Positions 12,607-23,658 of a stretch of DNA of 64,000 bases are shown here, in pieces (position 1 is the stretch's first letter; the number at the start of each line of letters is the position of its first letter). The translations under genes were made by a program, and so were the position numbers. Location of the stretch: contig NC_089584.1 in assembly GCF_019320115.1 (NCBI RefSeq), forward strand, positions 54,061,633 to 54,125,632, in the 5' to 3' direction. This DNA comes from Miscanthus floridulus (lineage: Eukaryota > Streptophyta > Magnoliopsida > Poales > Poaceae). Below the pieces are notes generated by a model. It did not search any database. It had not been told where the DNA came from and saw only the letters and a program-made list of their open reading frames with translations.

Positions 12607-13971
12607 TGTTGACACAAAATGTGACACACTATGCCTCACACACAGCAAGCTAGAAAGCGTGGCTTCAATTGGGTCCCCAGGTGCTTCGTGATCCGGAAAC
12701 GTGCCAGTCAGTTTGACCTAAAAAAACTAACAAAGGATAAAACAGTTAAATGCCAAATCGGAACATGTCGGGTGAGACTAGACAGTTCCATATATACGGC
12801 CCTGAAGCCACTTACAATGACATACAGCTATAGGAAGCTGTCTGCCAACAAGTTTATAAACCATTCAGCTAATCGTAAGATGAACACACGTAAAGATCCG
12901 ATTGCCGAATGCATGTGCATGGGAAGACATGTTTGAACAAGTGAAATTAATTATGAGTTAATGCATAACCAAGCTCAGCAATCTAGCCGAGTTGGGGTCC
13001 ATGAAGAAGGAACATGCAAATAAACATGACTAAACTAATCTAAAACCTACATCTGCCGCACGACACCTAGTTTCATTAAAGCTTAAACGTAATTAACATG
13101 CATGAACCGACGACATGTGACAATCTAGATTAAAATAATTCAGCCATTATGAGCATGTTATCTATTTGCAAAGGTAATATGAAAAGCAATGATCATTGAA
13201 GCACGAATAAAACCATAAGAGAGGGCTGAACAATATCAATCTAGATTGGGCAGAAGTGTGTTACAAATATATAAAATATTTAAAACATGCAACACAGGAT
13301 AACTTAATGAATCTATTTAGATTTTCCCGTATCTAATAGAGCCGATAACTGTCTTGCTTTCACTAAGCATATTGAGGAAACGCCTGCCGCACGGTATCTA
13401 CTCATAAACAAAGCATAAGCAAAGACTTCTTGATTGTCAAGCAAAGATCTGCCGCACGATCATTGAAAACAAACAAGACTACTTGCATCACGTCTAAATC
13501 CACCACATGATACTAAACATGATAACAAGGTTGTCGGAACTTACAGAGGTCAATGGATCGATGACTCCTCACAAAGAACTCGATGACATGACAAAAGGAC
13601 TCAAAAGTTGGCACGGGGCCGGTTGTATTGATTTGGTTGTGAACACCTATTACAATGGTCGAGGGTTAATATTTATACCCTAGACAAAACCCAAGTCCTA
13701 AAAGACTACGATTTACAAAGGAACTCTTAAATAAACATGGAAACTATGATTCCTTGCCCTAAACTCTTAGAGTCCTTTATTATTACAACTTTCATCTTTT
13801 TGATCGGCTTTGCCTGCCATCTTCTGCTTTCCCGAATGGAGTCACCACCTTTTGAAGTAACCGACTGCACAAGCATTTAGCCGACCACTCATTTTGTTTG
13901 CCGAATATCCTTCTTCCCGCATGCGGGTCCACCTGTCATCCTCCAGAGTCGACCAAAATCCAGTGTTAACA
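12607..13971 (-). repeat. 3' LTR of element D (1365 bp)
   Basis: It aligns along its full length with 22290-23653. The minus-strand TATA box reads tatttata on plus at 13670-13677. The motif ctgccgcacg recurs near 13057, 13384 and 13450 on the RNA-leader side of the TATA box. No ORF of note. Confidence 0.95.
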
Positions 13972-14018
13972 CATGCCCCCTCAATTTCGGGATAAAAGTT
14001 GTTTTATTCTGAAATTGA
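13972..14018 (-). promoter_or_regulatory. Polypurine tract and conserved hairpin of element D
   Basis: Minus strand TTGAGGGGGCATG abuts the LTR. Directly beside it, 13981-13997 and 14002-14018 form a 17-bp stem around the loop gttg, with two G.T pairs on the plus strand. The same structure occurs beside the PPTs of F (35081-35114) and H (51579-51612). Confidence 0.7.
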
Positions 14019-14121
14019 CCACAAGCTCCTTCTTCCTCCTAGGTCAGCACCGTTCAACACCGCAGCCGCTGTCCAAAAATTCAAGCTTTCAGTGCAACCT
14101 CGGACCCACTTTGAATCTTCA

Positions 14122-15572
14122 ATGGCGACCCAGGATGAAATTCCAGAGGTAAACTTCACTTATATTTGACAATTTCCACTTGATCTTCCCGTTCTTCTTT
14201 TGGTTTATTCCTCTTTGATTTCAATCACCCTTTAAAGGAATACAAGAATCAGATTTTGATCCCCTATGCTGCCAACCCCGATTCCTATTTCCTCGGTCCA
14301 ATGGGAAATCTTGACCCTTTTGAAATTATCGAGAAGGAAACCCAAAGAATCCCTTTCAAATCTGGGATCACCTTGCCAAACCGATGGCCAAACACGTTCA
14401 AGAATTGGCCATTTCCCCCAATCGCTGGATGGCGGAATTGGTACAGGAGAATGCTGGAGAAAAGCAGCAGCCACTGGGAAAGTCAAGACATTAGTCATTG
14501 TCTGGAATTATCCTTAGCAGAAACACCCAGAAACAATTCCCTTTTGATAGCAGCTTCCCATTTTTGGTCTGACACCATTAATGCCTTCATTTTCGGCCAT
14601 GGTATGATGACCATCACTCTAGCCGACGTGTTCATGATGACTGGCTTGAACGTGTCACTACCAGTATACCCTTATAAATACAAGAGCAAAAGTAATCAAA
14701 GAGCCGTCAGCTCTAGATGTGGATGGGTCAAATACATCCAGAACTACATGAATGCATCTGGCACCATCTCTGACAAAGAGTTGAAAGCCTTCATGAATAT
14801 ATGGCTATGCAGATTCATCTTCTGTGGAAAATCTAATGAACCAACCCTGAATCACATGGTGATGGCTAAAGACTTAGCTGTAGGCACTCAGATCCCACTA
14901 GGCAAATATCTCTTAGGGTCTATTTATCATATGATGCATCAGATTACTCTTCAGATGCGCCAAGGTGGAGAAATCTCTTGTGTGAATGGTCCCTGGTGGC
15001 TAATTCAAATGTGGCTCCAGCTATACATGCATCAGATAACCTCTGTGAGCCTCTTCAATCTAAGTTTTCCTTCAGTTAACTATGCTGAAGGCAGTACAAC
15101 AAAGGTTAAGGCTTGTCAGATTTATGGGGAAGCAGCATCATCTATCAGCATTGACATAGACATCGGTCATTTCTTCAAGCTGTTTTTCAAAGGATTCAGC
15201 AATGTGCTCTGGTTTCCTTATAGAGAAAATGAAAATTTGACTTTGCCCTGCAAGTTTAGTTATGAAATTGGTTGTTCAGGTCAAGAATCCACGGAGATCT
15301 TCAACTCCTTTATCAAACCTTGCACTCTGCCAGCCGAATTTCATCATGGGAGGTTAGTGCAGTCCACCTATGAATTCTACTATCCAAATATGGTGGCCAG
15401 ACAATTAGGATGTGGCCAGCTGCCCCCAAGATTCCTCTTCTCAACAATCATAAAGTCAAGGGAAGTAATAACAGAAAGAATGGAAGCTAAGAAAATCTTT
15501 GAATTAGGATGGACTTCTATAAATAATCTTGTCTTTTGGAAGAATACTTATTTCTTTGATTCTTTTCGGTAA
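14122..15572 (+). CDS. Plant mobile domain (PMD) protein, antisense passenger gene of element D
   Basis: The gene starts ATGGCGACCCAGG, has a short exon 1 (9 codons, 14122-14148), an 89-base GT-AG intron and exon 2 from 14238 to the stop at 15570-15572: 453 aa with no internal stop. Landmarks are PNRWPNT and PPIAGWRNWYRRM near residues 55-81, and GMMTITLADVFMMTGL near 131-146, the hallmark TLxDVxxLxGL segment of the plant mobile domain. PMD proteins occur in plant transposons and in host factors such as the MAIL1/MAIN group, linked to silencing. It runs opposite to gag-pol and converges on integrase. It stays open while pol is full of stops. Function in the element is unknown; promoter is not defined. 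Confidence 0.82.
14149..14237 (+). other. Predicted intron of the PMD gene
   Basis: Donor GAG|GTAAAC and acceptor CTTTAAAG|GAA give an 89-base intron with a T-rich interior. Removing it joins MATQDEIPE in frame to EYKNQILIPYAANP. A TTG start at 14256 would be the alternative if the intron is not used, but the upstream ATG exon fits better. Confidence 0.65.
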
Positions 15573-15639
15573 AATTTTGCCTGCGACCGTCAGAAAAATG
15601 CTAAAAACACCCCAGTCTTGCATAAACATTCTTGTGCTA

Positions 15640-15750
15640 GAGGCGATGCAAACTGCATCGGCTATTTTGTGCTAAAGGCGATATGAACAATATCGGCTAT
15701 TCTTAGTCTTATTTTTTTTAGGCTAAAGGCGATTTTCCCTTTATCGGCTT
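15640..15750 (+). repeat. Array of three related hairpin units between convergent genes
   Basis: Three units share the frame gctaRaggcgat...atcggct. Their inner stems differ yet pair: cgatgca-aac-tgcatcg (15644-15660), cgatat-gaaca-atatcg (15679-15695) and cgat...atcg (15730-15746). They lie between the PMD stop (15572) and the integrase stop (15764). Related units occur in F near 37006-37024. 3' regions of Tat elements are known to carry tandem repeats; a role in RNA 3' ends is inference. Confidence 0.65.
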
Positions 15751-15763
15751 TTCTGATCTACAT

Positions 15764-17578
15764 TCATGAACCAACCTCAACACTGGGGTAATATTTCTTA
15801 AGAAATCTTCCATTGATAGCTCTGGTAAACTCCTCCCCAAATAAAGTCTTCAATATGTATGCATTGCCAGGTACACATTCTACTATTCGGAAAGGACCTT
15901 CCCAATTTGGAGACCATTTGCCGAACGCTCTATCCTTTGTTCCAACTGGCAATATAGTTTTCCAAACCAAGTCTCCTTTTGCAAATTGCGTCAGCCTAAC
16001 CCTTTTGTTATAATACTTGGCAACGCGTATTTTATTTTTCTCAATATTTTCCAATGCCTTGAGACGAATCAAATGTAAATCTTCCAATTCATCCATCATC
16101 AGATTCTTATAATCTTCTTCTACCAATTCTTTCTGTAACACAACTCGCCTTGAACCTGACCGTAATTCCCATGGTAATACAGCATGATGCCCATAAACCA
16201 GTTCATAGGGAGACGTTTGAGTGGACCCATGACAAGCCATTCGGTAAGCCCACAATGCTTCATTAAGAACCAAGTGCCATCTCCTTGGTTTTTCATCAAT
16301 CTTCTTCTGGATGATTTTAATCATAATCTTATTTGATGCTTCTGCCTGACCATTAGCTTGTGCATAGTAAGGAGAAGAATTATACAACTTAATCCCCATA
16401 TCTTTGGCAAAATCACAGAATTCTAAAGAAGTAAACTAAGTTCCTTGATCAGTTGTTATAGTTTGAGGAATCCCAAATCTGTGAATTATATGTTCCTTAA
16501 CAAAACTAATCATATTTTCTGACGTTACCTTCTTCAAAGGGATAGCTTCAACCCACTTGGTGAAATAATCTATGGCCAAGAGTACAAATTTGTGTCCCTT
16601 ACTAGAAGGAGGATTGATCTGACCAATTAAATCTATACCCCATCCTCTGAACGGCCAAGGCTTGATTATGGGATTCATAGCAGATGCTGGAACTTTTTGA
16701 ATATTGCCAGATTTTTGACAATTGTGACACCCTTTGTAATATTCAAAACAATCCTCCAACATAGTCAGCCAAAAATAACCAGTTCTCCTAATTATCCACT
16801 TCATCCGATAAGCTGACTGGTGTGCACCACACAATCCTTCGTGAACCTCATACATCACTTTCTTGGCCTCTTCTTGACTTAAACATTTGAGCAATACTCC
16901 ATCGATGGACTTGTAATATAACTGATCATCAAGGAACACAAATTTGAGAGCTTTGTACCTGAGTTTTTGGGAAACTTTTTGAGATGGACCTTTTAGATAA
17001 TTGGTAATTTCGTATCTCCAATCACCATCTACTTGATCAGTATTTAAAACACCTTCTATAGCAAAAACTTCTCGACTCTCTCGATATCCAGAAGCAGCTT
17101 GAGCTAACTTATTTGCTTCTTCATTGTACTCTCTAGGGATATGATGCAAGGTTACTACCAGAAAATTCTTCAAAAGTTCTCTACACTCCTGATAATATTC
17201 TCTTAACACATTGTTCTTGCATTCATACTGACCACTCAGTTGATTAATCACCAACTCAGAATCCCCAAAGATTTCAACAGCAACGGCCTTTACTTCTATA
17301 AGAAGCTGAAGCCCTCTAAGCAATGCTTCATACTCTGCCTGATTATTAGTAACATGAAATTCAATAGGAACCACATACTCAAAAGTTTTTCCTTATGGGG
17401 AAATTAAGAGAATACCAGCACCACCACCTTTGTTACAAGATGATCCATCGAAGAACAAGGCCCAAGGCACAATGCTTATTGCCTCAATAGAAAGATCCCG
17501 ATGTTGGGTAATAAAATCGGCAATAATTTGACCCTTAACCGCCTTTGCCGATTCATACCTTAAATTAAATTCTGACAA
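15764..17578 (-). pseudogene. Element D second (archaeal-type) RNase H and integrase
   Basis: Reading minus strand from 17578: LFFDGSSCNKGGGAGIL, NNQAEYEALLRGL, FGDSELVINQLSGQY and REYNEEANKLAQ mark the extra RNase H of the Tat lineage; the last catalytic Asp position (usually EAD) reads EAN. Integrase follows with an HHCC zinc site (HEGLCGAHQ...CHNCQ), WGIDLIG, TTDQGT and NGQAEAS for the D,D,E triad, and ends AINGRFLKKYYP. Two in-frame stops (17393-17395 and 16436-16438) split it without frameshift. It is probably inactive. Confidence 0.88.
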
Positions 17579-17587
17579 TGCTAAAAT

Positions 17588-19030
17588 CTATTTGCCAATT
17601 CTTCCATTCAAAATTGGCATTGATAGCATATGTTTGATTACATCAAAACTAGAAACTACCACGCATTCGGCATTCAACAAATAGTGCCGAAATTTGGTAC
17701 ATGAGTAATACACACACAAGCAAAGTTTTTCTGTAGCCGAATACCTTGTTTTCGGGTCTAGCAGCTTTCGGCTAAGATAAGCTATGACTCTTTCTTTTCC
17801 TTCAAATTCTTGCATAAGGGCCGATCCTATTGTTAGGCTATCGGCCGCCACATACAACTTAAAAGGCTTGTCAAGTTGTGGAGGTACTAGCACAGGTGGT
17901 GCCTTCATATATTGCTTGATCTCATCAAAAGCCTTTTGTTGTATGTCACCCCATACAAATTTTTGATCCTTCTTGAGCTTTAATAAAGGAGAAAAGGGTA
18001 AAACTCTCTCTGATAGATTGGATATGAATCTTCTTACAAAGTTGATTTTGCCTAACAATGATTGTAATTCTGTGAGATTGGTTGGTGGCACAACTTTGTC
18101 TATTGCTTCCATGCTCTTTTTCCCAACTTCAATTCCTCCTTTATGAACTAAAAATCCCAAAAACTCACCAGCCGAAACTCCAAAGGCACATTTGTTTGGA
18201 TTCATCTTCAAGCCATGCTTTCTTGTGCACTCTAGAGTCTTTCTTAAATCGGCTAAATGTCCTTCATGATTTCTAGACTTGACCACTACATCATCGATGT
18301 AGATCTCTACAATCTTGCCGATCAGCTCGTGAAAAATATAATTCATAGCTCTTTGATAAGTTGCACCGGCATTCTTTAACCCAAATGTCATGACTATCCA
18401 TTCAAACAAACCAATATGACCAGGACATCTGAAGGCTGTTTTTGAAATATTTTCCATTGCCATAAAAATTTGATTATAGCCAGCATTACCATCCATAAAA
18501 CTAATGACTTCATAACCTACTGCTGCATCTACTAGTAAATCGGCAATTGGCATTGGGTAACCATCCATGGGCGTGGCCTTATTAAGATTTCTGAAATCTA
18601 TGCAAACCCTCATTTTTCCATTTTTCTTGTATACCGGTACTATATTTGAAATCCACTCTGCATACTTGCATGGCCGAATGAAGTTTGCTTCTATTAATCT
18701 TTCAACCTCCTTCTTCACATTGGCCAATACCTCCTCTTTGTATATCTTCTGTGGAGGTTGTTTGTAAGGATGAAATCCAGGTTCAATGGGTAATCGATGC
18801 TCAACAATGGAACAATCCAATCCAGGCATTTCCGTGTAATCCCAAGCAAAACAATCTTTAAACTCTTTCAACAGATCTATCAACTTTGATTTATATTCTG
18901 GGTCTAACTTTGCACTAATATACATCGGCCTTGGCTTAGAACCATCACCAACATCAATTTCTTCCAACTTATCAGCTGACATAAAACCACGTCCCAACTT
19001 TCCTTTGTTGCCATCGACAGGATTTCCCAT
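17588..19030 (-). CDS. Element D reverse transcriptase and first RNase H
   Basis: A 480-codon open frame. RT motifs: FHPYKQPPQ, EWISNIVPVYKKNGKMRVCIDFRNLNKATP, FMDGNAGYNQI, TFGLKNAGATYQRAMN, and IYIDDVVVKS with the catalytic Asp pair, followed by RNase H (LYVAADSLTIGSALMQE, RKLLDPKTRYSATEKLCLCVYY, CTKFRHYL). The ATG overlaps the stop of the gag-protease frame as TAATG, one base shared. It ends at an in-frame stop, after which the second RNase H continues in the same frame. All visible catalytic residues are kept. Confidence 0.9.
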   Translation of the reverse strand: MGNPVDGNKGKLGRGFMSADKLEEIDVGDGSKPRPMYISAKLDPEYKSKLIDLLKEFKDCFAWDYTEMPGLDCSIVEHRLPIEPGFHPYKQPPQKIYKEEVLANVKKEVERLIEANFIRPCKYAEWISNIVPVYKKNGKMRVCIDFRNLNKATPMDGYPMPIADLLVDAAVGYEVISFMDGNAGYNQIFMAMENISKTAFRCPGHIGLFEWIVMTFGLKNAGATYQRAMNYIFHELIGKIVEIYIDDVVVKSRNHEGHLADLRKTLECTRKHGLKMNPNKCAFGVSAGEFLGFLVHKGGIEVGKKSMEAIDKVVPPTNLTELQSLLGKINFVRRFISNLSERVLPFSPLLKLKKDQKFVWGDIQQKAFDEIKQYMKAPPVLVPPQLDKPFKLYVAADSLTIGSALMQEFEGKERVIAYLSRKLLDPKTRYSATEKLCLCVYYSCTKFRHYLLNAECVVVSSFDVIKHMLSMPILNGRIGK

Positions 19031-20235
19031 TAAAAATTACTATGAGAGCCGACTGCTTGGATCGGCTGTTGGCCCTCGCTGAAAACATTTACAGGACCTT
19101 CTTTCCACACTTTTCCAGAGAAACAATCGACGCCTTCATATTCCCAGTAGGTAGATTCTGTGGCAGCAACACTTACTGAATCATCAGCATTGTACAACTT
19201 CAACGTCATCTCCAATCCATTGAATGAGAATTTGATGCATGGTTGAAGGAATGTAGCAATTAGCATGGATCCAATCTCTGCCCAAGAGTAGACTATATGC
19301 CCCCTTGCCATCAATGACAAAAAGGTAGTAATCAGAGTTTTCGACCCAAAAGTCAGCTCGACATGGATAGCACCTCGGGTATCGGAAGGGTTGCCAGCAA
19401 AGTCCCTAAGCACCATGTCAGTTTTCAACAATTCTTCATTAGTCATCCCAAGCTTTCTGAAGGTAGTATAAGGCATGATATTGATAGCAGCCCCTCCATC
19501 AACAAACATCTTAGTTAAAGGCTTGCCATTGACATATCCCTTTAAATAGAGTGGTCTCAAGTGACGATTCTTGATTGGTTTGTCAAAAACAGCCTGCTGT
19601 GTTAATACAAGCTGAGCCATCAAATCTTGACATTCACTTTCATCAAAATTAGAGTACACCTCTTCTTGGACATCTTGGCTTTCGGGAGCTATAAACTCTG
19701 ATGGGAGGAAGAAAGCCATGCAAGCATCAGCCGAAGGACCACATCCATTAGGCTTCTTCTTAGGATGCCATATTTGCTTTGTTTCGGTAACTTCCTGTTT
19801 CAACTCCCTATTCCTCAACCGTTGAACTCTTCTTTTCTGACTTTTCTTTAGGCCTGGAGGACACCACTGTCCTTTTTGCCATATGTATCTATAGGAATCA
19901 GCTTCTTCATCACGCACCCTATCATGAATCCAACCTTGACCTGCAAATCTTTTCCTTTGCTGATTCTCAAAATCATCTATTTTTAAGCACCGATCATCTT
20001 CAGGAACCTTCATTCCAAGTCTTTCATAGACGGGACGGCGGTTGACTCGAGATTGCCTATACTCGAAGTAATGAGCACTACACTCCGAACAATTATTTCT
20101 AGCAGGCAACCTCAAGCCTTCATTCCAACAATGCCTAAAGAATGAACAACCCCAATGAGACTGCTCCTGTTCTGTCATGTATTCTTCTTGCTCCCTTCGG
20201 TATACCTCTTCCTCATACCTCCGGCATTCTTCCAT
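19030..20235 (-). pseudogene. Element D gag C-terminal region and protease
   Basis: The first part has a Cys/His-containing segment (SFFRHCWNEGLRLPARNNCSECS) preceded by acidic/basic coiled residues, then FLPSEF and YLKGYVNGKPLTKMFVDGGAAINIMPY, the DGG-type retropepsin site of Tat/Athila elements. It continues in the same frame as gag, separated by two stops (20338-20340 and 20275-20277). Its own stop overlaps the RT ATG. Protease makes the mature Gag and Pol proteins inside the particle. Confidence 0.85.
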
Positions 20236-20337
20236 AAACCATTGCTTCTTATAGTATTCCTTCTCTTGCTCTCTCTACCACTTGTTTAGCAAAATACGTG
20301 ATGTAACTCTGGGTTTGGAAGTTTGACCTTTCTCGGT

Positions 20338-22248
20338 TCAGCTATTCTGAAACCGAACTCGTTGCTGTAGCTCTCTACTGGTGACTTGCCGATCTGGGTC
20401 AACAGCACCACTTTTCTTTGCTCTATTAGAAGTCAACACCTTCATCTTGCCTTTACCTTTGAGATCATTGGCAGAGACCATATTCACAGAGAAAGAAATC
20501 ATATTTTGTGGAAAAGGCTGATCATCAATTCTCATCTTGCCATCAAACTTCAAATGCCCCTCTTGGATAGCTTTCTGGATTCGTATTCTGAACACTCGGC
20601 AATCATTGATAGAGTGAGAATTAGTGTTATGGAAGCCACAATACTTTTTGTCTTTCACTCCTTTAGGACGTAGCATGGGATGTCCTTCTGGCAGCTTGAT
20701 GCGTCCTTCCTTCATCAATAATGCAAAAAGCCTGTCTGCCTTAGTAACATCAAAATCATAGGTTCCCTTTTGTTGTTTCAACCAGCGTTGACTAATTTGA
20801 GTAGGCTTCTTTGCCCAATTCAACTCAGCTGCAGCTATCTCATCTTCATCAATATACTCAGTCGCTTCCTCCAAAAAACCTTGATACACCTCATTAGTGG
20901 CATTGTTCTTCTGAAAGCGATTATCTCTCCTGAATCCTTGGGCCTGATTACTCATAGCTGCTAAACGCTGTGTAAGTTGGCCAAGATCATCAAACTCCAT
21001 GCCGAACAACTTCTCCCTGATATTCGGCAACATTCCTGCTATAGCTATTCCAGGTAGTTGATCATCTGGTAAATTCAGAGAATAACACATATTCTTGGTC
21101 TCCCTAAATCTGCGAAGATATTCCAATGGTGTCTCATTTGTTCTCATCCTTAGACTCATGAGATCGACCAACTTCTTCTCATTAGTACCTGTGTAGAAAT
21201 ATGAATGAAACTTTTGCTCTAGCTCTGCCCACGTACCAATGGAATGAGCTGGTAAAGACGTGAACCACGTGAAAGCTGGTCCTGTAAGAGACAAAGGAAA
21301 ATATCGAATCCTCCAAGCTTCATCTAAAGCAGCTTCTCCAAGCTACATTAAGTATCGACTGACGTGCTCTATGGTACTAGTATCATCTTGACCAGAAAAC
21401 TTGGTCAAATCTATTGGAGGCTTCACCCTTGGAGGTAATGCCACTCTTGTTGTACCACTCTGGATAAGGAGACTTGTATGAATAGGATTGATTTTTTGGC
21501 TTCAAGCCGAACTGATTTTGCATCATATCAGCCATCCTGTGCATCAAAACATCAATGCCTGAATCCTGATTTCCTTGTACTTGCACTCCAGAAGGCAATC
21601 CTGAAACACTCCTATACCCTAGATTTGGCACAGCATTGATAGCATTGTAATCAGTAAATTCTTGATACCCATCTCCATACATATTCTTCTACAATCTGTT
21701 TGATGCTGGAGAAACTCTATAAGCTGAAGGTGGCACTTCTCCTGTGGTACCAAATGTCACCTGCCATAGGTGGGATGTGATTGCTTTTTAGTGTGAGTCA
21801 ATCCACCTATATTTGAAGTCGACGCTACTTCTTTTCCAATAGGCTTCTCTTGATGCTTTGGAACATTGAAAAGTGTCGGTCCACTGAGTGGGCCAACATT
21901 TTCTTCAAAGTATTTATCAACCATTGGACCAAAAGTACTGATCATGATTGCCCGAAAGGTATTCAGAAAAGTTGTGTGATGGTTTGTCATGGTTTCTCCC
22001 ATAGCTTTATAAACCAGGGCTGCCATCTTTTGAGCATCCTCCTCTTCAGTGTAATTAGTTTGATGTGGAAGAAGAACCCTTGGCATTGACTGCTTTTGAA
22101 ACACTTTGTTGCTCTTGTTTTTGGAAAAAGACATCAAACACTTCCGTTGGTATTGGTCACATGCTTGTAGCACTAAATCCCTATAATTATCTAGCAATTC
22201 TGCCATGCTCACATCCAGAACATGATCATTGTTGATCTCAGACGCCAT
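20338..22248 (-). pseudogene. Element D gag (capsid region)
   Basis: It starts ATGGCGTCTGAG at 22248 (MASEINNDHVLDVSMAELL) and contains the retrotransposon gag fold at 20338-21294 (LTGPAFTWFTSLPAHSIGTWAELEQKFHSYF, LRRFRETKNMCYSLNLPDDQL). Frameshifts near 21757-21770 and 21430-21450, plus stops near 21343 and at 20338, break it. Gag builds the particle. The pieces match gag of F at 45675-47190. Confidence 0.85.
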
Positions 22249-22264
22249 CTTGAACTAATAGATG

Positions 22265-22282
22265 GTCCTACCAGGCGTGCCA
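22265..22282 (-). promoter_or_regulatory. Primer-binding site of element D
   Basis: Minus strand TGGCACGCCTGGTAGGAC begins 7 bases from the LTR. F has TGGCACGCCCAGTGGGAC at the same spacing (45645-45662). I do not assign the tRNA. It is not the initiator-Met type used by A, C, G and I. Confidence 0.75.
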
Positions 22283-22289
22283 AAAAGTG

Positions 22290-23653
22290 TGTTGACACAA
22301 AATGTGACACACTGTGCCTCACACATAGCAAGCCGGAAAGCGTGGCTTCAATCGGGTCCCTGGGTGCTTCGTGATCCGAAAACGTGCCAGTCAGTTTGAC
22401 CTAAAAAACTAACAAGGGATAAAACAGTTAAATGCCAAATCAAAACATGTCGGGTGAGACCAGACAGTTCCATATATACGGCCCTGAAGCCACTTACAAC
22501 GACATACAACTATAGGAAGTTGTCTGCCAACAAGTTTATAAACCATTCAGCTAATCGTAAGATGAACACACGTAAAGATCCGATTGCCGAATGCATGTGC
22601 ATGGGAAGACATGTTTGAACAAGTGAAATTAATTATGAGTTAATGCATAACCAAGCTCAGCAATCCAGCCGAGTTGGGGTCCATGAAGAAGGAACATGCA
22701 AATAAACATGACTAAACTAATCTAAAACCTGCATCTGCCGCACGACACCTAGTTTCGTTAAAGCTTAAATGTAATTAACATGCATGAACCCACGACATGT
22801 GACAATCTAGATTAAAATAATTAAGCCATTATGAGCATGTTATCTATTTGCAAAGGTAATATGAAAAGCAATGATCATTGAAGCACGAATAAAACCATAA
22901 GAGAGGGCTGAACAATATCAATCTAGATTGGGCAGAAGTGTGTTACAAATATATAAAATATTTAAAACATGCAACACAGGATAACTTAATGAATCTATTT
23001 AGATTTTGCCGTATCTAATAGAGCCGATAACTGTCTTGCTTTCACTAAGCATATTGAGCAAACGTCTGCCGCACGGTATCTACTCATAAACAAAGCATAA
23101 GCAAAGACTTCTTGATTGTCAAGCAAAGATCCACCGCACGATCATTGAAAACAAACAAGACTACTTGCATCACGTCTAAATCCACCGCATGATACTAAAC
23201 ATGATAACAAGGTTGTCGGAACTTACGGAGGTCGACGGATCGATGACTCCTCTCGAAGAACTCGACGACACGACAAAAGGACTTGAAAGTTGGCACGAGG
23301 CCGGTTGTATTGATTTGGTTGTGAACACCTATTACAATGGTCGAGGGTCAATATTTATACCCTAGACAAAACCCGAGTCCTAAAAGACTACGATTTACAA
23401 AGGAACTCTTAAATAAACTTGGAAACTACGATTCCTTACCCTAAACTCTCAGAGAACTTTATTATTACAACTTTCATCTTTTCGATCGGCTTTGCCTGCC
23501 ATCTTCTGCTTTCCCAAATGGAGTCACCACCTTCTGAAGTAACCGACTGCATAAGCATTTAGCCGACCGCTCATTTTGTTTGCTAAATATCCTTCTTCCC
23601 GCATGCGGGTCCACCTGTCATCCTCCAGAGTCGACCAAAATCCAGTGTTAACA
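22290..23653 (-). repeat. 5' LTR of element D (1364 bp)
   Basis: Partner of 12607-13971, ending GTGTTAACA before the duplication GATGC. Differences from the other LTR are mostly C/T and G/A changes. Confidence 0.95.
23352..23359 (-). promoter_or_regulatory. TATA box of the 5' LTR of element D
   Basis: Minus strand TATAAATA inside gggtaTAAATAttgaccc, conserved in the other D LTR (13670-13677) and in F LTRs. It is the likely RNA start region of the element. Confidence 0.65.
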
Positions 23654-23658
23654 GATGC
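23654..23658. repeat. Target-site duplication of element D (right copy, GATGC)
   Basis: Matches 12602-12606 exactly. Confidence 0.95.

Larger units (their letters stand above)
12607..23653 (-). mobile_element. Element D: nested Tat-lineage Ty3/gypsy element carrying an antisense PMD gene
   Basis: Two nearly identical LTRs (12607-13971, 22290-23653) start TGTTGACAC and end GTGTTAACA on the plus strand, and are flanked by GATGC. Minus-strand gag, protease, RT, RNase H, a second RNase H and integrase define a Tat-lineage element. An extra gene lies between integrase and the 3' LTR in the opposite direction. The high LTR similarity, with mostly transition differences, says D is younger than C. 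Confidence 0.95.

Noticed and set aside
20386..20673. Plus-strand ORFs opposite gag and RT of D (also 15813-16013, 17784-17966, 18082-18276, 18567-18767)
   Set aside because: They mirror conserved coding sequence on minus and lack promoter, splice or domain evidence, unlike the PMD gene.
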